From: Myxococcales bacterium
GTDB taxonomy: Bacteria; Myxococcota_A; Polyangia; Nannocystales; Nannocystaceae
Direction of reading: 5' to 3'
Assembly (NCBI GenBank): GCA_020633295.1
Contig: JACKDW010000001.1
Coordinates: 496,001-560,000, forward strand
Length of the DNA: 64,000 bases
Shown here: piece after piece, positions 48,334-57,231 of the stretch
Layout: every line of letters begins with the position of its first letter
Position numbering within the stretch: position 1 is the stretch's first letter
Translations under genes and position numbers: made by a program
The notes under the pieces: generated by a model
The model's database searches: none
Told to the model about the DNA's origin: nothing
The model's input: only the letters and a program-made list of their open reading frames with translations

Positions 48334-49165
48334 CAGCATGATCGCCGGGGCGGCCGCGCACAACTGGATGTTCGAGGCCGGGGCCGCCGGCTTCATCTCG
48401 TCGATCCAGGTCCTGATCATCCCGGGAGACGGGCGCTTCACCGCCGAGCAGGTGCGGGCGACCGCGCTGCCTGACCAGCCCCACTTCTCACCCACGCGGC
48501 TGGTGTCGCTGGAGAACACGCACAACATGGGCGGCGGGCGCGTGTGGGCGGCCGACGCGGTCACGGCCGTGGTCACGGCGGCGCGCGAGCTCGGGCTCGC
48601 GTGCCACCTCGACGGCGCGCGGCTGTGGAACGCGGCCGCCGCGAGCGGGCGCTCGCTCGCCGAGCTCGCGGACGGCTTCGACACGGTCTCGCTGTGTCTC
48701 TCCAAGGGCCTCGGCGCGCCTGCGGGCTCAGTGCTGTGCGGCTCCCGCGGGCTGATCGCGCGGGCTCGTCGCGTGCGTCGAATTCTCGGCGGCGCCATGC
48801 GCCAGGCCGGGATTCTCGCCGCGGGCGGGATCTACGGCATCGAGCATCACCGCGCGCGCCTCGTCGAGGACCACGCGAACGCGCGGCTGCTCGCTCGCGG
48901 CCTCAACGAGATCGAGGGCCTCAGGGTGGAGCTCGACGCGGTGGACACCAACATCGTGATGGTGTCGCTCACCGGCGCGGCCGTCGAGGGCCGTGAGCTC
49001 GTGCGCCGCGCGGGCACCCGCGGTGTTCACTTCTTCGCGGTGCGCCCCGACGTCCTGCGCTTTGTGACGCATCTCGACGTGAGCCGCGCGGACTGCCTGC
49101 GCGCCGTGGAGGTCGTCAGCGCGTGCGTCACGGATTGGCGCGCGGTCGCCATGAAGGCGCCTTGA
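48311..49165 (+). pseudogene. L-threonine aldolase-like beta-eliminating lyase, 5' truncated
   Basis: A C-terminal two-thirds of a low-specificity L-threonine aldolase (PLP-dependent; cleaves threonine to glycine and acetaldehyde). Homology is already clear at RETQPGDSM (from 48314), before the first ATG at 48338. It continues through FEAGAAG, LVSLENTHNMGGGRVW, HLDGARLWNAAAASGRSL and the PLP-lysine segment LSKGLGAPAGS to the stop. The first about 75-80 residues, with the GDDVYGED- and GTMAN-type motifs, are missing. An in-frame TGA at 48308-48310 closes the frame just at the breakpoint, so a functional start is unlikely. A 275-residue product from 48338 is conceivable but would lack part of the active site. 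Confidence 0.85.
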
Positions 49166-49226
49166 CGCGCTCGCCGGGCTCACTGGTCAGGAAGCGCGCG
49201 ATCGCAGCGCCCTCGCCGGCGCGACG

Positions 49227-50279
49227 CTAGAACCGCCCGCCGATCAGCAGCTTGACCTGGAACGCGACCATCAGCTCGGTCGTCGTGACGGTGAGCAGAT
49301 CGGTCCGCGGGCGGAGGTCGAGGTCAGGCCCGAGCTCGCCGCCGACGAAGAAGCCGGGCGTGAAGCGCCACCAGAACCCGCCGACGATCGGGAAGCCGCC
49401 GCCGACCTTCGTGCCCGCGCGCTCGCCGAGCACGATGCCCGTCATCTTGGTGTTGTAGACGTTGAGGAACACGCCGGTCATGCCGTAGGCGAACCACTTC
49501 TCGGCGCTCGCGCCGAGCCGGAGCTCGCCGCCGACGCCGAACACGTGGGCCTTGTAGTCGTCGCCGACGCGCAGCCAGTGCTCGAACGCGCCGCCGACGC
49601 CGAGCGTGAAGCCGCCGCCGTGTCGCCACAGGCGCCCGCCGCCGAAGCCGTACTGGAAGCCGACCCAGCTGGGGATCTCGACGTTGATCGCGAACAGACC
49701 TGGCGCGACGTACATGTAGCTCGGGCGCGGCGTGTCGAGCCCGCCCTTGGGCGGCGGCTCCTCGGGCGGCGGCTCCTCGGGGTCCGACGGCGGCTCGTCG
49801 CCGGGCTGACGCTCGGCGAGCGCGGCGTCGAGCTGGCGCTGCCGCTCGACGAGCAGCGCGCGCTGGTCGGGATCGGTGACGCCCTCGCCCGGCCCGCGCT
49901 CAGGATCGAGATCGTGGGCGTAGGCCTCCTGCGCGCGCTCCAGCGGCGCCGCGTCGCCGCGCTGCTCGCTCGCTCGCAACGCGGCCTCCGCGATCGCGTG
50001 CAGCAGCACCGCGCGGTAGGCCTCGAGCTCGGGGTCCGGCGGCAGCTCATCGTGGGCCTGCAGCCACAGGCCCAGCGCGCCCTCGTAGTCGCCGACGTCA
50101 AAGCGCTCCTGCCCGGCGTTGTGCAGCTCCTGCCGCTTGCGCGAGGCCTCGGCGTCGTCGCCGGCCCGCGCGCTCGCGCTGGCCGGCGCGAGCGCGAGCG
50201 CGACCACGAGCGCCGCGATCACGCCAGCGAACCAGCGCGCGCGAGCGACGGCGCGAACGCGTCCCGCGATCTCCCCCAC
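49227..50279 (-). CDS. Outer-membrane-like beta-barrel protein with TPR-like N-terminal region
   Basis: A 350-residue protein starting at the GTG at 50279. Signal peptide to about residue 38, then a helical TPR-like region (GQERFDVGDYEGALGLWLQAHDELP, to about 145). A Pro/Glu linker (EEPPPEEPPPKGG) and a roughly 175-residue beta-strand region with alternating hydrophobic residues follow, ending in Phe (LLIGGRF), as in outer-membrane barrels. It is likely periplasmic/outer-membrane. Its 5' leader is a 14-bp tandem repeat full of ribosome-binding sequences. Confidence 0.8.
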   Translation of the reverse strand: MGEIAGRVRAVARARWFAGVIAALVVALALAPASASARAGDDAEASRKRQELHNAGQERFDVGDYEGALGLWLQAHDELPPDPELEAYRAVLLHAIAEAALRASEQRGDAAPLERAQEAYAHDLDPERGPGEGVTDPDQRALLVERQRQLDAALAERQPGDEPPSDPEEPPPEEPPPKGGLDTPRPSYMYVAPGLFAINVEIPSWVGFQYGFGGGRLWRHGGGFTLGVGGAFEHWLRVGDDYKAHVFGVGGELRLGASAEKWFAYGMTGVFLNVYNTKMTGIVLGERAGTKVGGGFPIVGGFWWRFTPGFFVGGELGPDLDLRPRTDLLTVTTTELMVAFQVKLLIGGRF

Positions 50280-50280
50280 C

Positions 50281-50394
50281 GGATCTCCTTCACTGGATCT
50301 CCTTCACTGGATCTCCCTCACCGAAGCTCCTTCACCGAAGCTCCCTCACCGAAGCTCCTTCACTGGAGCTCATTCACCGGATCTCCCGCTCGGA
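50281..50394. repeat. 14-bp tandem repeat with an SD-like core, about eight units
   Basis: Degenerate units of the type GGATCTCCTTCACT (minus strand AGTGAAGGAGATCC) are stacked directly upstream of the barrel-protein start. Each unit offers an AAGGAG/GGAG sequence and a GTG, so the gene has several successive potential ribosome-binding sites. A unit length of 14 is not a multiple of three, so it is very unlikely to be coding. Confidence 0.9.
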
Positions 50395-50508
50395 CTCCCT
50401 ACGCCGGCTCCTCCGGGTAGAGCTCCATGGTAGAGGCGAAGGGGCGAGGCCCACAAGTCACGCGCGCGCGCGTCCTCGCGCGGCCACGAGCGCGCGCGGC
50501 CCTTCGCG

Positions 50509-52179
50509 CTACTCGGCGCTCCAGCCCCGCGCCCGCAGGTAGGCGCGCAGGCGCGGATCGTCGACACGCGTCGCGGGGACCAGCACGCCGACGCGCTCGC
50601 GCCTCCACCAGCCGTCCTCGCCGGGCGCCGCGAACCAGTAGCGGTACACGAGGATCCTGACGTAGCGCGGCGGCCCCTCGGGGAACGGGCTCGGCTCGAG
50701 GAGCGAGAGCGTGCCCGGGTCGTCGACGAGCAGCTTGTAGACGAGGTGCAGCACCCAGTCCTCGCGCTCGATCCGGCCGCGCGCCTGCACGTCCAGCGCC
50801 GCGAACCAGATCAACCAGTCGAGCCGGTAGTGGTAGGGGGAGATCACGCAGGGGCGTCGCGCGGGATCGCCGGGCTTGCACTTGAACGCGTACTCACGCC
50901 AATCGGCGTCCTCGCGCGCGAGCGGGTCGTCGAGCTCGTCCGCGGTCCCCTCGAACACGAGCTCGAGCCGCTCGCGGCCGACGCTCCCGAACGCGCCGTA
51001 GGTGTTGACGATGTGCAGGCGGTCGTACGAGCGGTTCATCGCCTGCTCGCGGCCGAGCAGGTTGGCGACGACGGGCAGGCTGAGATAAGCGACGAGCGCC
51101 GCGAACGCGTAGGTCACGTAGCGGTGCGCCGCGCTCGGCGGCGCCGGCCCGCGCCCCGCGGTGATCCGCTCGCGCCAGCGCGCCGGCGTCAGCCGGCGCA
51201 GCAGCTGGTCATCGAAGCAGGCGAGGCACGGCACGATCGTCAGCCAGTTGAGGAAGGAGAGGTTGCCGCTGACGATCAGCACGAGCTGAAACAGGATCAT
51301 CAGCGCGCCGGCGACGTGTCGCGCGCGGCGCGGGCCGAACGCGAACAGCGGCGCGACGAGCTCGGTGACGTGGTTCATCAGCACGCCGCCGCGCAGCGCC
51401 CACGCCGGCAGGTGGTGCAGCAGCGGCGACAGCGGGTTCGGGAGCGGCTGCGTCTCAAAGTGCGTCTCGAGACAGGTGAGCTCGACCCAGCACGGGTCGC
51501 CGCGGAGCTTGATCAGCCCGGCGCCGAGCATGATGCGCACGATCAGCCAGCGCAGCAGGATGATCGGCACGCGCGGCGGCGGGTGCCTCGCCGAGAGCGG
51601 GCGCCAGCCGAGCAGCGGGCACAGCAGCGCCGCGAGCAGGCCGGTCTCGAGCAGCTGCGTCTCCCACCCGAAGCTGTACCAGCGCTGCCCGACGTGGAGG
51701 ATCGAGAGGTACAGGCACCACAGCGCGATCATCACCGCCGCGTTGCTGAGCCCGAGCACCACCGCCGCCGACAGCAGCGCGCCGACGAGCGAGACGGCGA
51801 GCAGCGCGGCGTCGCTGTGGTCAAGCCAGAAGACCGACGGCGCGTTGAGGAAGCCCGCCCCGCGCCCGCCGGAGTGCGCGGCGAGTCGCTCCAGGTAGGG
51901 GCCCGCCGGCAGCAGCCCGCCCTCGCCGATCAGCGGCGCGAGCTGGAAGGCCGCGACCAGGAACGCGACGAGGTAGACCAGCCCGATCCCGCGCAGGATC
52001 ACGAAGCGCGTGAGCCAGTACGTCGACGCGGTGGGCGGCCCCGCGAGCGCGCGCCAGCATCGCCGCAGCGCGCGGCGGCTCCACGGCGCGAAGGGGTCTG
52101 GCGCGTCCTCGTCGCGCGCGGGCGCGGAGCTCGTCGTCGCGAGCGCGCGCGCGTCTTCGTTGCTCGTGGGCGTGGACAT
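50509..52179 (-). CDS. Lipase maturation factor family membrane protein
   Basis: A 556-residue integral membrane protein from the ATG at 52179. Eight or more hydrophobic segments occupy about residues 50-370, followed by a soluble C-terminal domain (VYKLLVDDPGTLSLLEPSPF, PPRYVRILVYRYWF). Blocks such as WYSFGWETQLLETGLLA, LLRWLIVRIMLGAGLIKLRG and SGNLSFLNWLTIVPC match the lipase-maturation-factor (LMF1) family, known in animals for ER lipase folding; bacterial members are of unknown role. It is not adjacent to a lipase. Confidence 0.9.
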   Translation of the reverse strand: MSTPTSNEDARALATTSSAPARDEDAPDPFAPWSRRALRRCWRALAGPPTASTYWLTRFVILRGIGLVYLVAFLVAAFQLAPLIGEGGLLPAGPYLERLAAHSGGRGAGFLNAPSVFWLDHSDAALLAVSLVGALLSAAVVLGLSNAAVMIALWCLYLSILHVGQRWYSFGWETQLLETGLLAALLCPLLGWRPLSARHPPPRVPIILLRWLIVRIMLGAGLIKLRGDPCWVELTCLETHFETQPLPNPLSPLLHHLPAWALRGGVLMNHVTELVAPLFAFGPRRARHVAGALMILFQLVLIVSGNLSFLNWLTIVPCLACFDDQLLRRLTPARWRERITAGRGPAPPSAAHRYVTYAFAALVAYLSLPVVANLLGREQAMNRSYDRLHIVNTYGAFGSVGRERLELVFEGTADELDDPLAREDADWREYAFKCKPGDPARRPCVISPYHYRLDWLIWFAALDVQARGRIEREDWVLHLVYKLLVDDPGTLSLLEPSPFPEGPPRYVRILVYRYWFAAPGEDGWWRRERVGVLVPATRVDDPRLRAYLRARGWSAE

Positions 52180-52373
52180 TTTCCTCGCGAGCGCGCGGCC
52201 CTCGACTCGAGGCGCGCGCGTGTGGTCGGTCGGCGCGACTGGCAGTGCGGGTGGGAGTCGAGAGTACCGCGACGCGCGACGGCGACGAGGCGTCTTGCCA
52301 CACCGCGAACGCACGCGATGTCGCGTTGCCAGCCGCGACGCGCCGCCGTACAGTAATCACGGTAGTGAACGAG

Positions 52374-54677
52374 ATGACGCGGGGGCGTGATGGAGAGCCC
52401 GCGCTCGCGCGAGTCGATCGCGCGACGCGACCGAGCGACGCGGACGAGCGCCGCCCCTCGCTGTCCTCGCTCGACACCGCGGTCGTCGCGACGCGGCGCG
52501 TCACGCCGGCGCGCGAGGACGCGAGCGAGTCGCCGCTCTCCGACTCGACGCAGCCGACGACGGCGCTCCACGGCGCCGGCGTCCTGGCGACGCGCGTCAC
52601 GAACGCGCTGCAGCGCAGCCTCGCGCGCGTCGACGAGCTGCCGTCGCTCGTCACGCCGTCGGCGGCCGTGGAGCGCGAGACGCCCGTCGCGCGGCTGCGC
52701 CGCGAGCTCGCGATCGAGCCCGCGATCGGCCCGGGCCTCGACGCCGCGCCGCGGGTCGACGACGACAGCCCGCGCTACGCGATCGTCGAGCAGCTCGGCA
52801 AGGGCGGCGGCGGGCTCGTCCGCGCCGCCGTCGACCGCGACCTGCAGCGCACCGTCGCGATGAAGTCGCTGGCGACGGCGCACCTCGGCAGCGCGCTGCA
52901 CGTGCAGGCCTTCGTCGAGGAGGCGATCATCACCGCCGGCCTCGATCACCCCGGCATCGTCACCGTCCACGACCTCGGCGTGAGCCCCGAGGCCGGGCTG
53001 TACTACACGATGAAGCGCCTGCGCGGCGAGCCGCTCGCGCGCGTGCTCTCGCGGCTGCGCGCCGGCGACCCCGAGACCGGCGCGTACTTCTCGCTCAGCC
53101 GCCTGCTCGGCTGCTTCGTCGAGCTGTGCCGCGCGATCGCGTACGCGCACGAGCGCGGCGTCATCCACACGGACCTCAAGCCGGACAACATCGTCGTCGG
53201 CCCGCGCGGCGAGATCGTCGTGGTCGACTGGGGGCTCGCGCTCGTCCTCGGGCCGCGCGGGCAGAGCCAGGCCCGTTCGAAGCTGCTCGCGGGGACGCCC
53301 GAGTACATGGCGCCCGAGCAGCTGCTCGGCGAGGATCTGGACGAGCGCGTCGACGTCTGGGCGCTGGGCGTGATCCTCTACGAGCTGCTCACGCTGCGGC
53401 TGCCCTACCGCGGCGGGGGCATGCGCGGCGTCGCCTCGCGCATCCTCTCGACGCCGCTGCAGCGCCCGCGCGCCCGCGCGCCGGAGCGCGAGATCCCGGA
53501 GGAGCTCGAGCGCGTGTGCCTCCGCGCGCTCGCGCGGCGACCCGAGCGGCGCTACGCGACGGTCGCGGAGCTGCTCCTCGACGTCGACGCGCACCTCGAG
53601 GGCAGCCGCGCGCGCGCCCGCCGGGTCGCGCTGGCCCAGGAGACCGCCGCGCGAGTGCGGACCTGGCTCGAGGAGCTCGAGCAGGAGCTCGAGCAGGAGC
53701 TCGAGCAGGAGATCGAGCCGACGATCGAGCCGACGATCGAGCCGCGCACGCCCCCTCGAAAACACATGTCCGTTCAGGCCGCTCGGCCGCGCGCGCCCGG
53801 GCACGTCGACGACGCGCGCGCGCGGCGGACCGACGGCTACGCGCGCTGCGTCGACGCGCTGCTCGACGCGCTCGATCACGACGCCGACCCCGGGCCGATC
53901 GAGGCGCTCGGCGGCGAGCTGTACTGGCGCGTCTTCACCCAGGCCTACGCGCGCGACGGGTCCGCGCCCGACGGCGCGCGCCGGCGCCAACGCGAGCTGC
54001 TCGCGCGCCTGAGCCAGCGCGTGCTGCCGGCGATCGTGCGCGTCGGTCGGGCCCGCGCCCGCGGGCACCTGGAGCTCGTCGCCGCGGACGGGCGCGAGAG
54101 CGACGACGACGCCTGGCTCTCGATCGTCCACGAGCTCTGCCTCGCGACCCCCGCGGGGGACGAGGATGACCCGCGCGCCGTGGACCCAGCGCGCGCGCTC
54201 GTCGAGGACGCGCGCCTCTCGGCCCTCGCGCCGCTCGTCGAGCGGATCGAGCAGCTGCGCCGCGTCCCGCTGTTCCACGCGATGAAGCCCCACAACCTCC
54301 TGCAGGTCGCCGACGCCTGCGAGGAGCGCCGCTACCCCGCCGGCGCGGAGATCTTCCGCCAAGGCGAGTCCGACGACGCGCTCTGCCTGCTGCTCGAGGG
54401 CGAGGTCGACATCCTCCGCGACGGCGCGCGGATCAACACGCTCGGCCCGGGCGAGTGCGTCGGCGAGATCGCGGCGCTGGGTCAGAGCACACGCACGGCG
54501 AGCGTCATCACGCGCGCCCCCGCGCGCTGCCTGCTGCTCGCCGGGCCGCGCTTTCGCGAGCTCGTGTGCAAGTGCGGCGAGATCGGGATGGCGCTCGTCG
54601 CCATCCTCAACGAGCGCCTGCGCGTCGCCACCGAGCGCGAGGCGCAGCTGCGCACGCGGCTCCCTCGCGAGTGTTGA
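52374..54677 (+). CDS. Ser/Thr kinase with C-terminal cNMP-binding domain, HTD catalytic loop
   Basis: A 767-residue protein from the ATG at 52374. After a low-complexity N-terminal region, the kinase domain (about 135-400) has glycine loop GKGGGG at 142-147 and Lys164 (AMKSL). The catalytic loop is HTDLKPDN at 265-272 and the metal motif DWG at 285-287. HTD replaces HRD, a non-RD-type loop. A linker carries the ELEQ/IEPT repeat at about 437-460, then a helical region. A cyclic-nucleotide-binding domain near residues 632-750 (VPLFHAMKPHNLLQVADACE, PGECVGEIAALGQSTRTASV) ends the protein. It probably couples a cyclic nucleotide to phosphorylation; the target is unknown. Confidence 0.93.
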   Translation: MTRGRDGEPALARVDRATRPSDADERRPSLSSLDTAVVATRRVTPAREDASESPLSDSTQPTTALHGAGVLATRVTNALQRSLARVDELPSLVTPSAAVERETPVARLRRELAIEPAIGPGLDAAPRVDDDSPRYAIVEQLGKGGGGLVRAAVDRDLQRTVAMKSLATAHLGSALHVQAFVEEAIITAGLDHPGIVTVHDLGVSPEAGLYYTMKRLRGEPLARVLSRLRAGDPETGAYFSLSRLLGCFVELCRAIAYAHERGVIHTDLKPDNIVVGPRGEIVVVDWGLALVLGPRGQSQARSKLLAGTPEYMAPEQLLGEDLDERVDVWALGVILYELLTLRLPYRGGGMRGVASRILSTPLQRPRARAPEREIPEELERVCLRALARRPERRYATVAELLLDVDAHLEGSRARARRVALAQETAARVRTWLEELEQELEQELEQEIEPTIEPTIEPRTPPRKHMSVQAARPRAPGHVDDARARRTDGYARCVDALLDALDHDADPGPIEALGGELYWRVFTQAYARDGSAPDGARRRQRELLARLSQRVLPAIVRVGRARARGHLELVAADGRESDDDAWLSIVHELCLATPAGDEDDPRAVDPARALVEDARLSALAPLVERIEQLRRVPLFHAMKPHNLLQVADACEERRYPAGAEIFRQGESDDALCLLLEGEVDILRDGARINTLGPGECVGEIAALGQSTRTASVITRAPARCLLLAGPRFRELVCKCGEIGMALVAILNERLRVATEREAQLRTRLPREC
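53676..53745. repeat. 12-bp in-frame repeat encoding ELEQ then IEPT
   Basis: Three GAGCTCGAGCAG units followed by three (degenerate) ATCGAGCCGACG units lie in the kinase-cNMP linker. Both keep the 12-bp (four-codon) period, so the second type may have arisen from the first. Confidence 0.85.
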
Positions 54678-54688
54678 GCCAGCGCGCG

Positions 54689-55312
54689 TCAGGCTGGCTT
54701 CACGCCCCGCAGCAGGCGCAGCTCACCGCCGTGCGCTCGCAGCGAGGGCAGCGGCTCGCACGAGAAGTCCTCGGCCAGGCGCTCGAAGGGCTCCCAGAAG
54801 CGCCGCGTGATGTCGGCGCGCGCGGTCAGGTTCACCATCCGCCCGTGGAAGCCGAGCCGCGCGGCGTAGACATCGACCGCGACGACCCGCCCGCCCGGCC
54901 GCAGCAGCGACCACAGGCGCTCTGCGGCGCGCTCCCACTCGGGGAAGGCCGACAGCCCCAGAAACACGTGCAGCGCGTCGACCTGCCGGCGCCCGCACGC
55001 GCGCTCGAGCTCGTCCGCGCCGAACCGCAGCACGTCGCCCTGCTGCAGCGAGACGTTGTCCCAGCCCGCCTGCGACGCGCGACGCTGGGCCTGCGCCAGC
55101 ATGCCGGCGCTGTAGTCGACGCCGATCACACGGCCCTCGGGCCCGACCGCGGCGACCAGCCCGTCAAGGCTTAAACCTGTCCCGCAGGGCAAGTCGACGA
55201 TGTACTCGCCGGCGCGCGGCGCCAGGGCCAGGACCGCGCGCGCGCGCGACTCGATGTACAGGCGCTCGACCGAGGCGTCGTAGAAGCGCGAGAAGACGTC
55301 GTACCAGCCCAT
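54689..55312 (-). CDS. Class I SAM-dependent methyltransferase
   Basis: A 207-residue Rossmann methyltransferase. Motif I is VDLPCGTGLSLDGL (about 39-52) and motif II VIGVDYSAGML (62-72). A central 'QQGDVLRFGADELE' and a C-terminal 'LRPGGRVVAVDVYA' follow the UbiE-like pattern. 'GWYDVFSRFYDASVERLY' at the N-terminus is typical of lipid or quinone methyltransferases. It starts 2 bp after the MAPEG stop, so the two are co-transcribed and possibly act on the same membrane lipid; the substrate is not deducible. Confidence 0.9.
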   Translation of the reverse strand: MGWYDVFSRFYDASVERLYIESRARAVLALAPRAGEYIVDLPCGTGLSLDGLVAAVGPEGRVIGVDYSAGMLAQAQRRASQAGWDNVSLQQGDVLRFGADELERACGRRQVDALHVFLGLSAFPEWERAAERLWSLLRPGGRVVAVDVYAARLGFHGRMVNLTARADITRRFWEPFERLAEDFSCEPLPSLRAHGGELRLLRGVKPA

Positions 55313-55314
55313 GA

Positions 55315-55752
55315 CTAGCTCCGCGCGAGCACGAAGCCGAAGAACCGCAGCCACATCGCCAGTAGCACCGCGCTGCTGAGCAGGTAGGGGACGAAGCGGT
55401 GGTTGGGCTTGTTGTAGCTGAGGTGCACGAGCGCGTGCGCGGCCCGAGCGACGACGAACACCCAGGCCATCGTGACCGCGACCGGGTCCGCGGCGCCCGT
55501 GATCAGCGCGAGGCCGACGAGCACGTAGAACAGCACGGGCAGCTCGAACAGGTTGGCGAGGTGATGCGTCGGCTGCCGCTCGCGCGCCGGCGGCGGGTCG
55601 CCCTCGCGCGCGACGTAGTACTTGACCCGCACCTTGCCCGAGAGGATCAGCGGGATGCGCACCGAGAACAGCCGCAGCCACACCAGGTACGTCAACGCGA
55701 CCATCGCGAACACGGGGTAGAGAATGTCGAGCTGCTCGGCGCCTTCAATCAT
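55315..55752 (-). CDS. MAPEG-family membrane protein
   Basis: A 145-residue membrane protein with four hydrophobic segments. 'HHLANLFELPVLFYVLVG' is the MAPEG (membrane-associated proteins in eicosanoid and glutathione metabolism) signature, with VVARAAHALVHL following. Bacterial MAPEG proteins may bind glutathione or lipids, but few have known functions. The gene precedes the methyltransferase gene by 2 bp. Confidence 0.92.
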   Translation of the reverse strand: MIEGAEQLDILYPVFAMVALTYLVWLRLFSVRIPLILSGKVRVKYYVAREGDPPPARERQPTHHLANLFELPVLFYVLVGLALITGAADPVAVTMAWVFVVARAAHALVHLSYNKPNHRFVPYLLSSAVLLAMWLRFFGFVLARS

Positions 55753-55983
55753 GGAGCCATCCTAGCCTGAATCCACGCGCGTGGACCGAGCGCGCCACGA
55801 GGGCCGCCGACTCGCGCCGCGCTCGAGGCGACGGGCGAGCGCCGTCGCGCCGTCGCCCGGGCCCGCGCGGGCGATCGCGCGCGGCGAGAAAAACCGTCGC
55901 GCCCGCGCCCCGGGTGTAAGGGCTCCGCGACGCGCCGCGTTCGCGGGGTGTAACGGGGCCGAGCCGCCCCGAAGGAGACCGCG

Positions 55984-56931
55984 ATGACCACCTCCCACGC
56001 CACCCCGCGCCGCCTCGCCCCCCACCTGCCCGCGCTCCTGGGCGTGCTCGCGGCCATCTCGCTGACGGCCGGGTGCGCCCACAAGGGCCTCGGCACCGAG
56101 AGCCGCGACGTGGGCTCGGCGCCCAGCGGCGGCCACTACAGCCACGCCGCGCCGTCGTCCTCCTCGTCGAGCTTCGACGCCCCGGCCGCCCCCCACGCGG
56201 AGGAGAGCTACGGCGGCGACCTCGACGGCGGCTTCCGCGACGACGCCGCCGGCGAGCTCGCCGAGGACAGCGCGGTCTCCAGCCGGCAGTCCTTTGAGCC
56301 AGAGCCGCGCAAGCGCCCCGGGCTCGGCACCTCCTACGGCGAGCACCGCTGGTCCGAGGTCCGCTCGGTCTCGTTCCAGCGCGGCAACGCGGGCTCGCCC
56401 GACGCCGTGCTCAGCATGCGCTACAACGATCATGACGGCGTGCGCGACCTCGCCAGCGCGCGCGGCTCGGCGTTCCGCTCGAGCGCCGCGGCCGAGGTCG
56501 GCCCGTTCCGCATGACGCTGCTCGACGGCTCAGGTCGCTCGCTCCAGGGCGCGATCGTCGGGGGCGAGACCTACGCCGTCGGCGAGCCCGGGCAGCGCTA
56601 CATGATCGGGATCGAGAACAACAGCGGCGAGCGCTACGAGGTCGTGACGACCGTGGACGGCCTCGACGTCATCGACGGCGACAGCGGCAGCTTCGACAAG
56701 CGCGGCTACGTCGTCGAGCCCTTCACCAGCTTCGTGATCGAGGGCTGGCGCACGAGCGACGCGTCGGTCGCCGCGTTTCGCTTCAGCTCCATGGACGACA
56801 GCTACGCCGGCCGCACGGGGCGCCCCCGCAACATCGGTGTGATCGGGGCCGCTTTCTTCCACGAGCGCAGCCGGCCAGACTACAACGAGCTCCGCCGCCG
56901 CGATCACGCTGACCCCTTCCCTGGTCGCTAG
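55984..56931 (+). CDS. Exported lipoprotein of unknown function
   Basis: A 315-residue protein. The ATG at 55984 follows AAGGAG by seven bases. A signal peptide ends in LTAGC, followed by a Ser/His/Ala-rich linker to about residue 100. A beta-rich domain follows (WSEVRSVSFQRGNAG, FRMTLLDGSGRSLQGAIVGG, SGERYEVVTTVDGLDVIDGD) that looks like a jelly-roll or lectin-like sandwich, but no family is recognised. The tail is basic. The next gene is convergent across 300 bp. Confidence 0.82.
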   Translation: MTTSHATPRRLAPHLPALLGVLAAISLTAGCAHKGLGTESRDVGSAPSGGHYSHAAPSSSSSSFDAPAAPHAEESYGGDLDGGFRDDAAGELAEDSAVSSRQSFEPEPRKRPGLGTSYGEHRWSEVRSVSFQRGNAGSPDAVLSMRYNDHDGVRDLASARGSAFRSSAAAEVGPFRMTLLDGSGRSLQGAIVGGETYAVGEPGQRYMIGIENNSGERYEVVTTVDGLDVIDGDSGSFDKRGYVVEPFTSFVIEGWRTSDASVAAFRFSSMDDSYAGRTGRPRNIGVIGAAFFHERSRPDYNELRRRDHADPFPGR

Positions 56932-57231
56932 CAGCCCGTAGCGAGGCGACGCGCGCTCGAGGCGTCCTCGCCTCGCCGCGCCGCCCCAGGATCGACGCCA
57001 GCCCTCCCCGACTCCACCCGCCCGCGCACGCGGGCCCCGACCACGACGAGACGCGCCCCGCCGCCTCGTCCGCCCCGCCGCGCCCGAGCTCCTGTCGTCG
57101 GGTCGGTCCCCGGGTTGTTGTTCCCACGCATCGCACTGTGACCCCCGCGGGTCCGGCGTGGGGCATCGATCTCACCAGCCCGCCCGGGGGCCGGCCCGGC
57201 GTCGGAGGTCCAGCGCGACGCGCCCTCGCGC
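56932..57231. other. Gene-free convergent stretch of 300 bp
   Basis: It lies between the convergent ends of the lipoprotein and the FAD monooxygenase. Only arginine/alanine/proline-rich frames occur. No repeat, RNA or hairpin with a T-run was found, although a bidirectional terminator would be expected here. Confidence 0.55.

Noticed and set aside
48338..49165. Intact L-threonine aldolase from the ATG at 48338
   Set aside because: The N-terminal third of the family is missing and homology extends upstream of that ATG, so it is a truncated gene.
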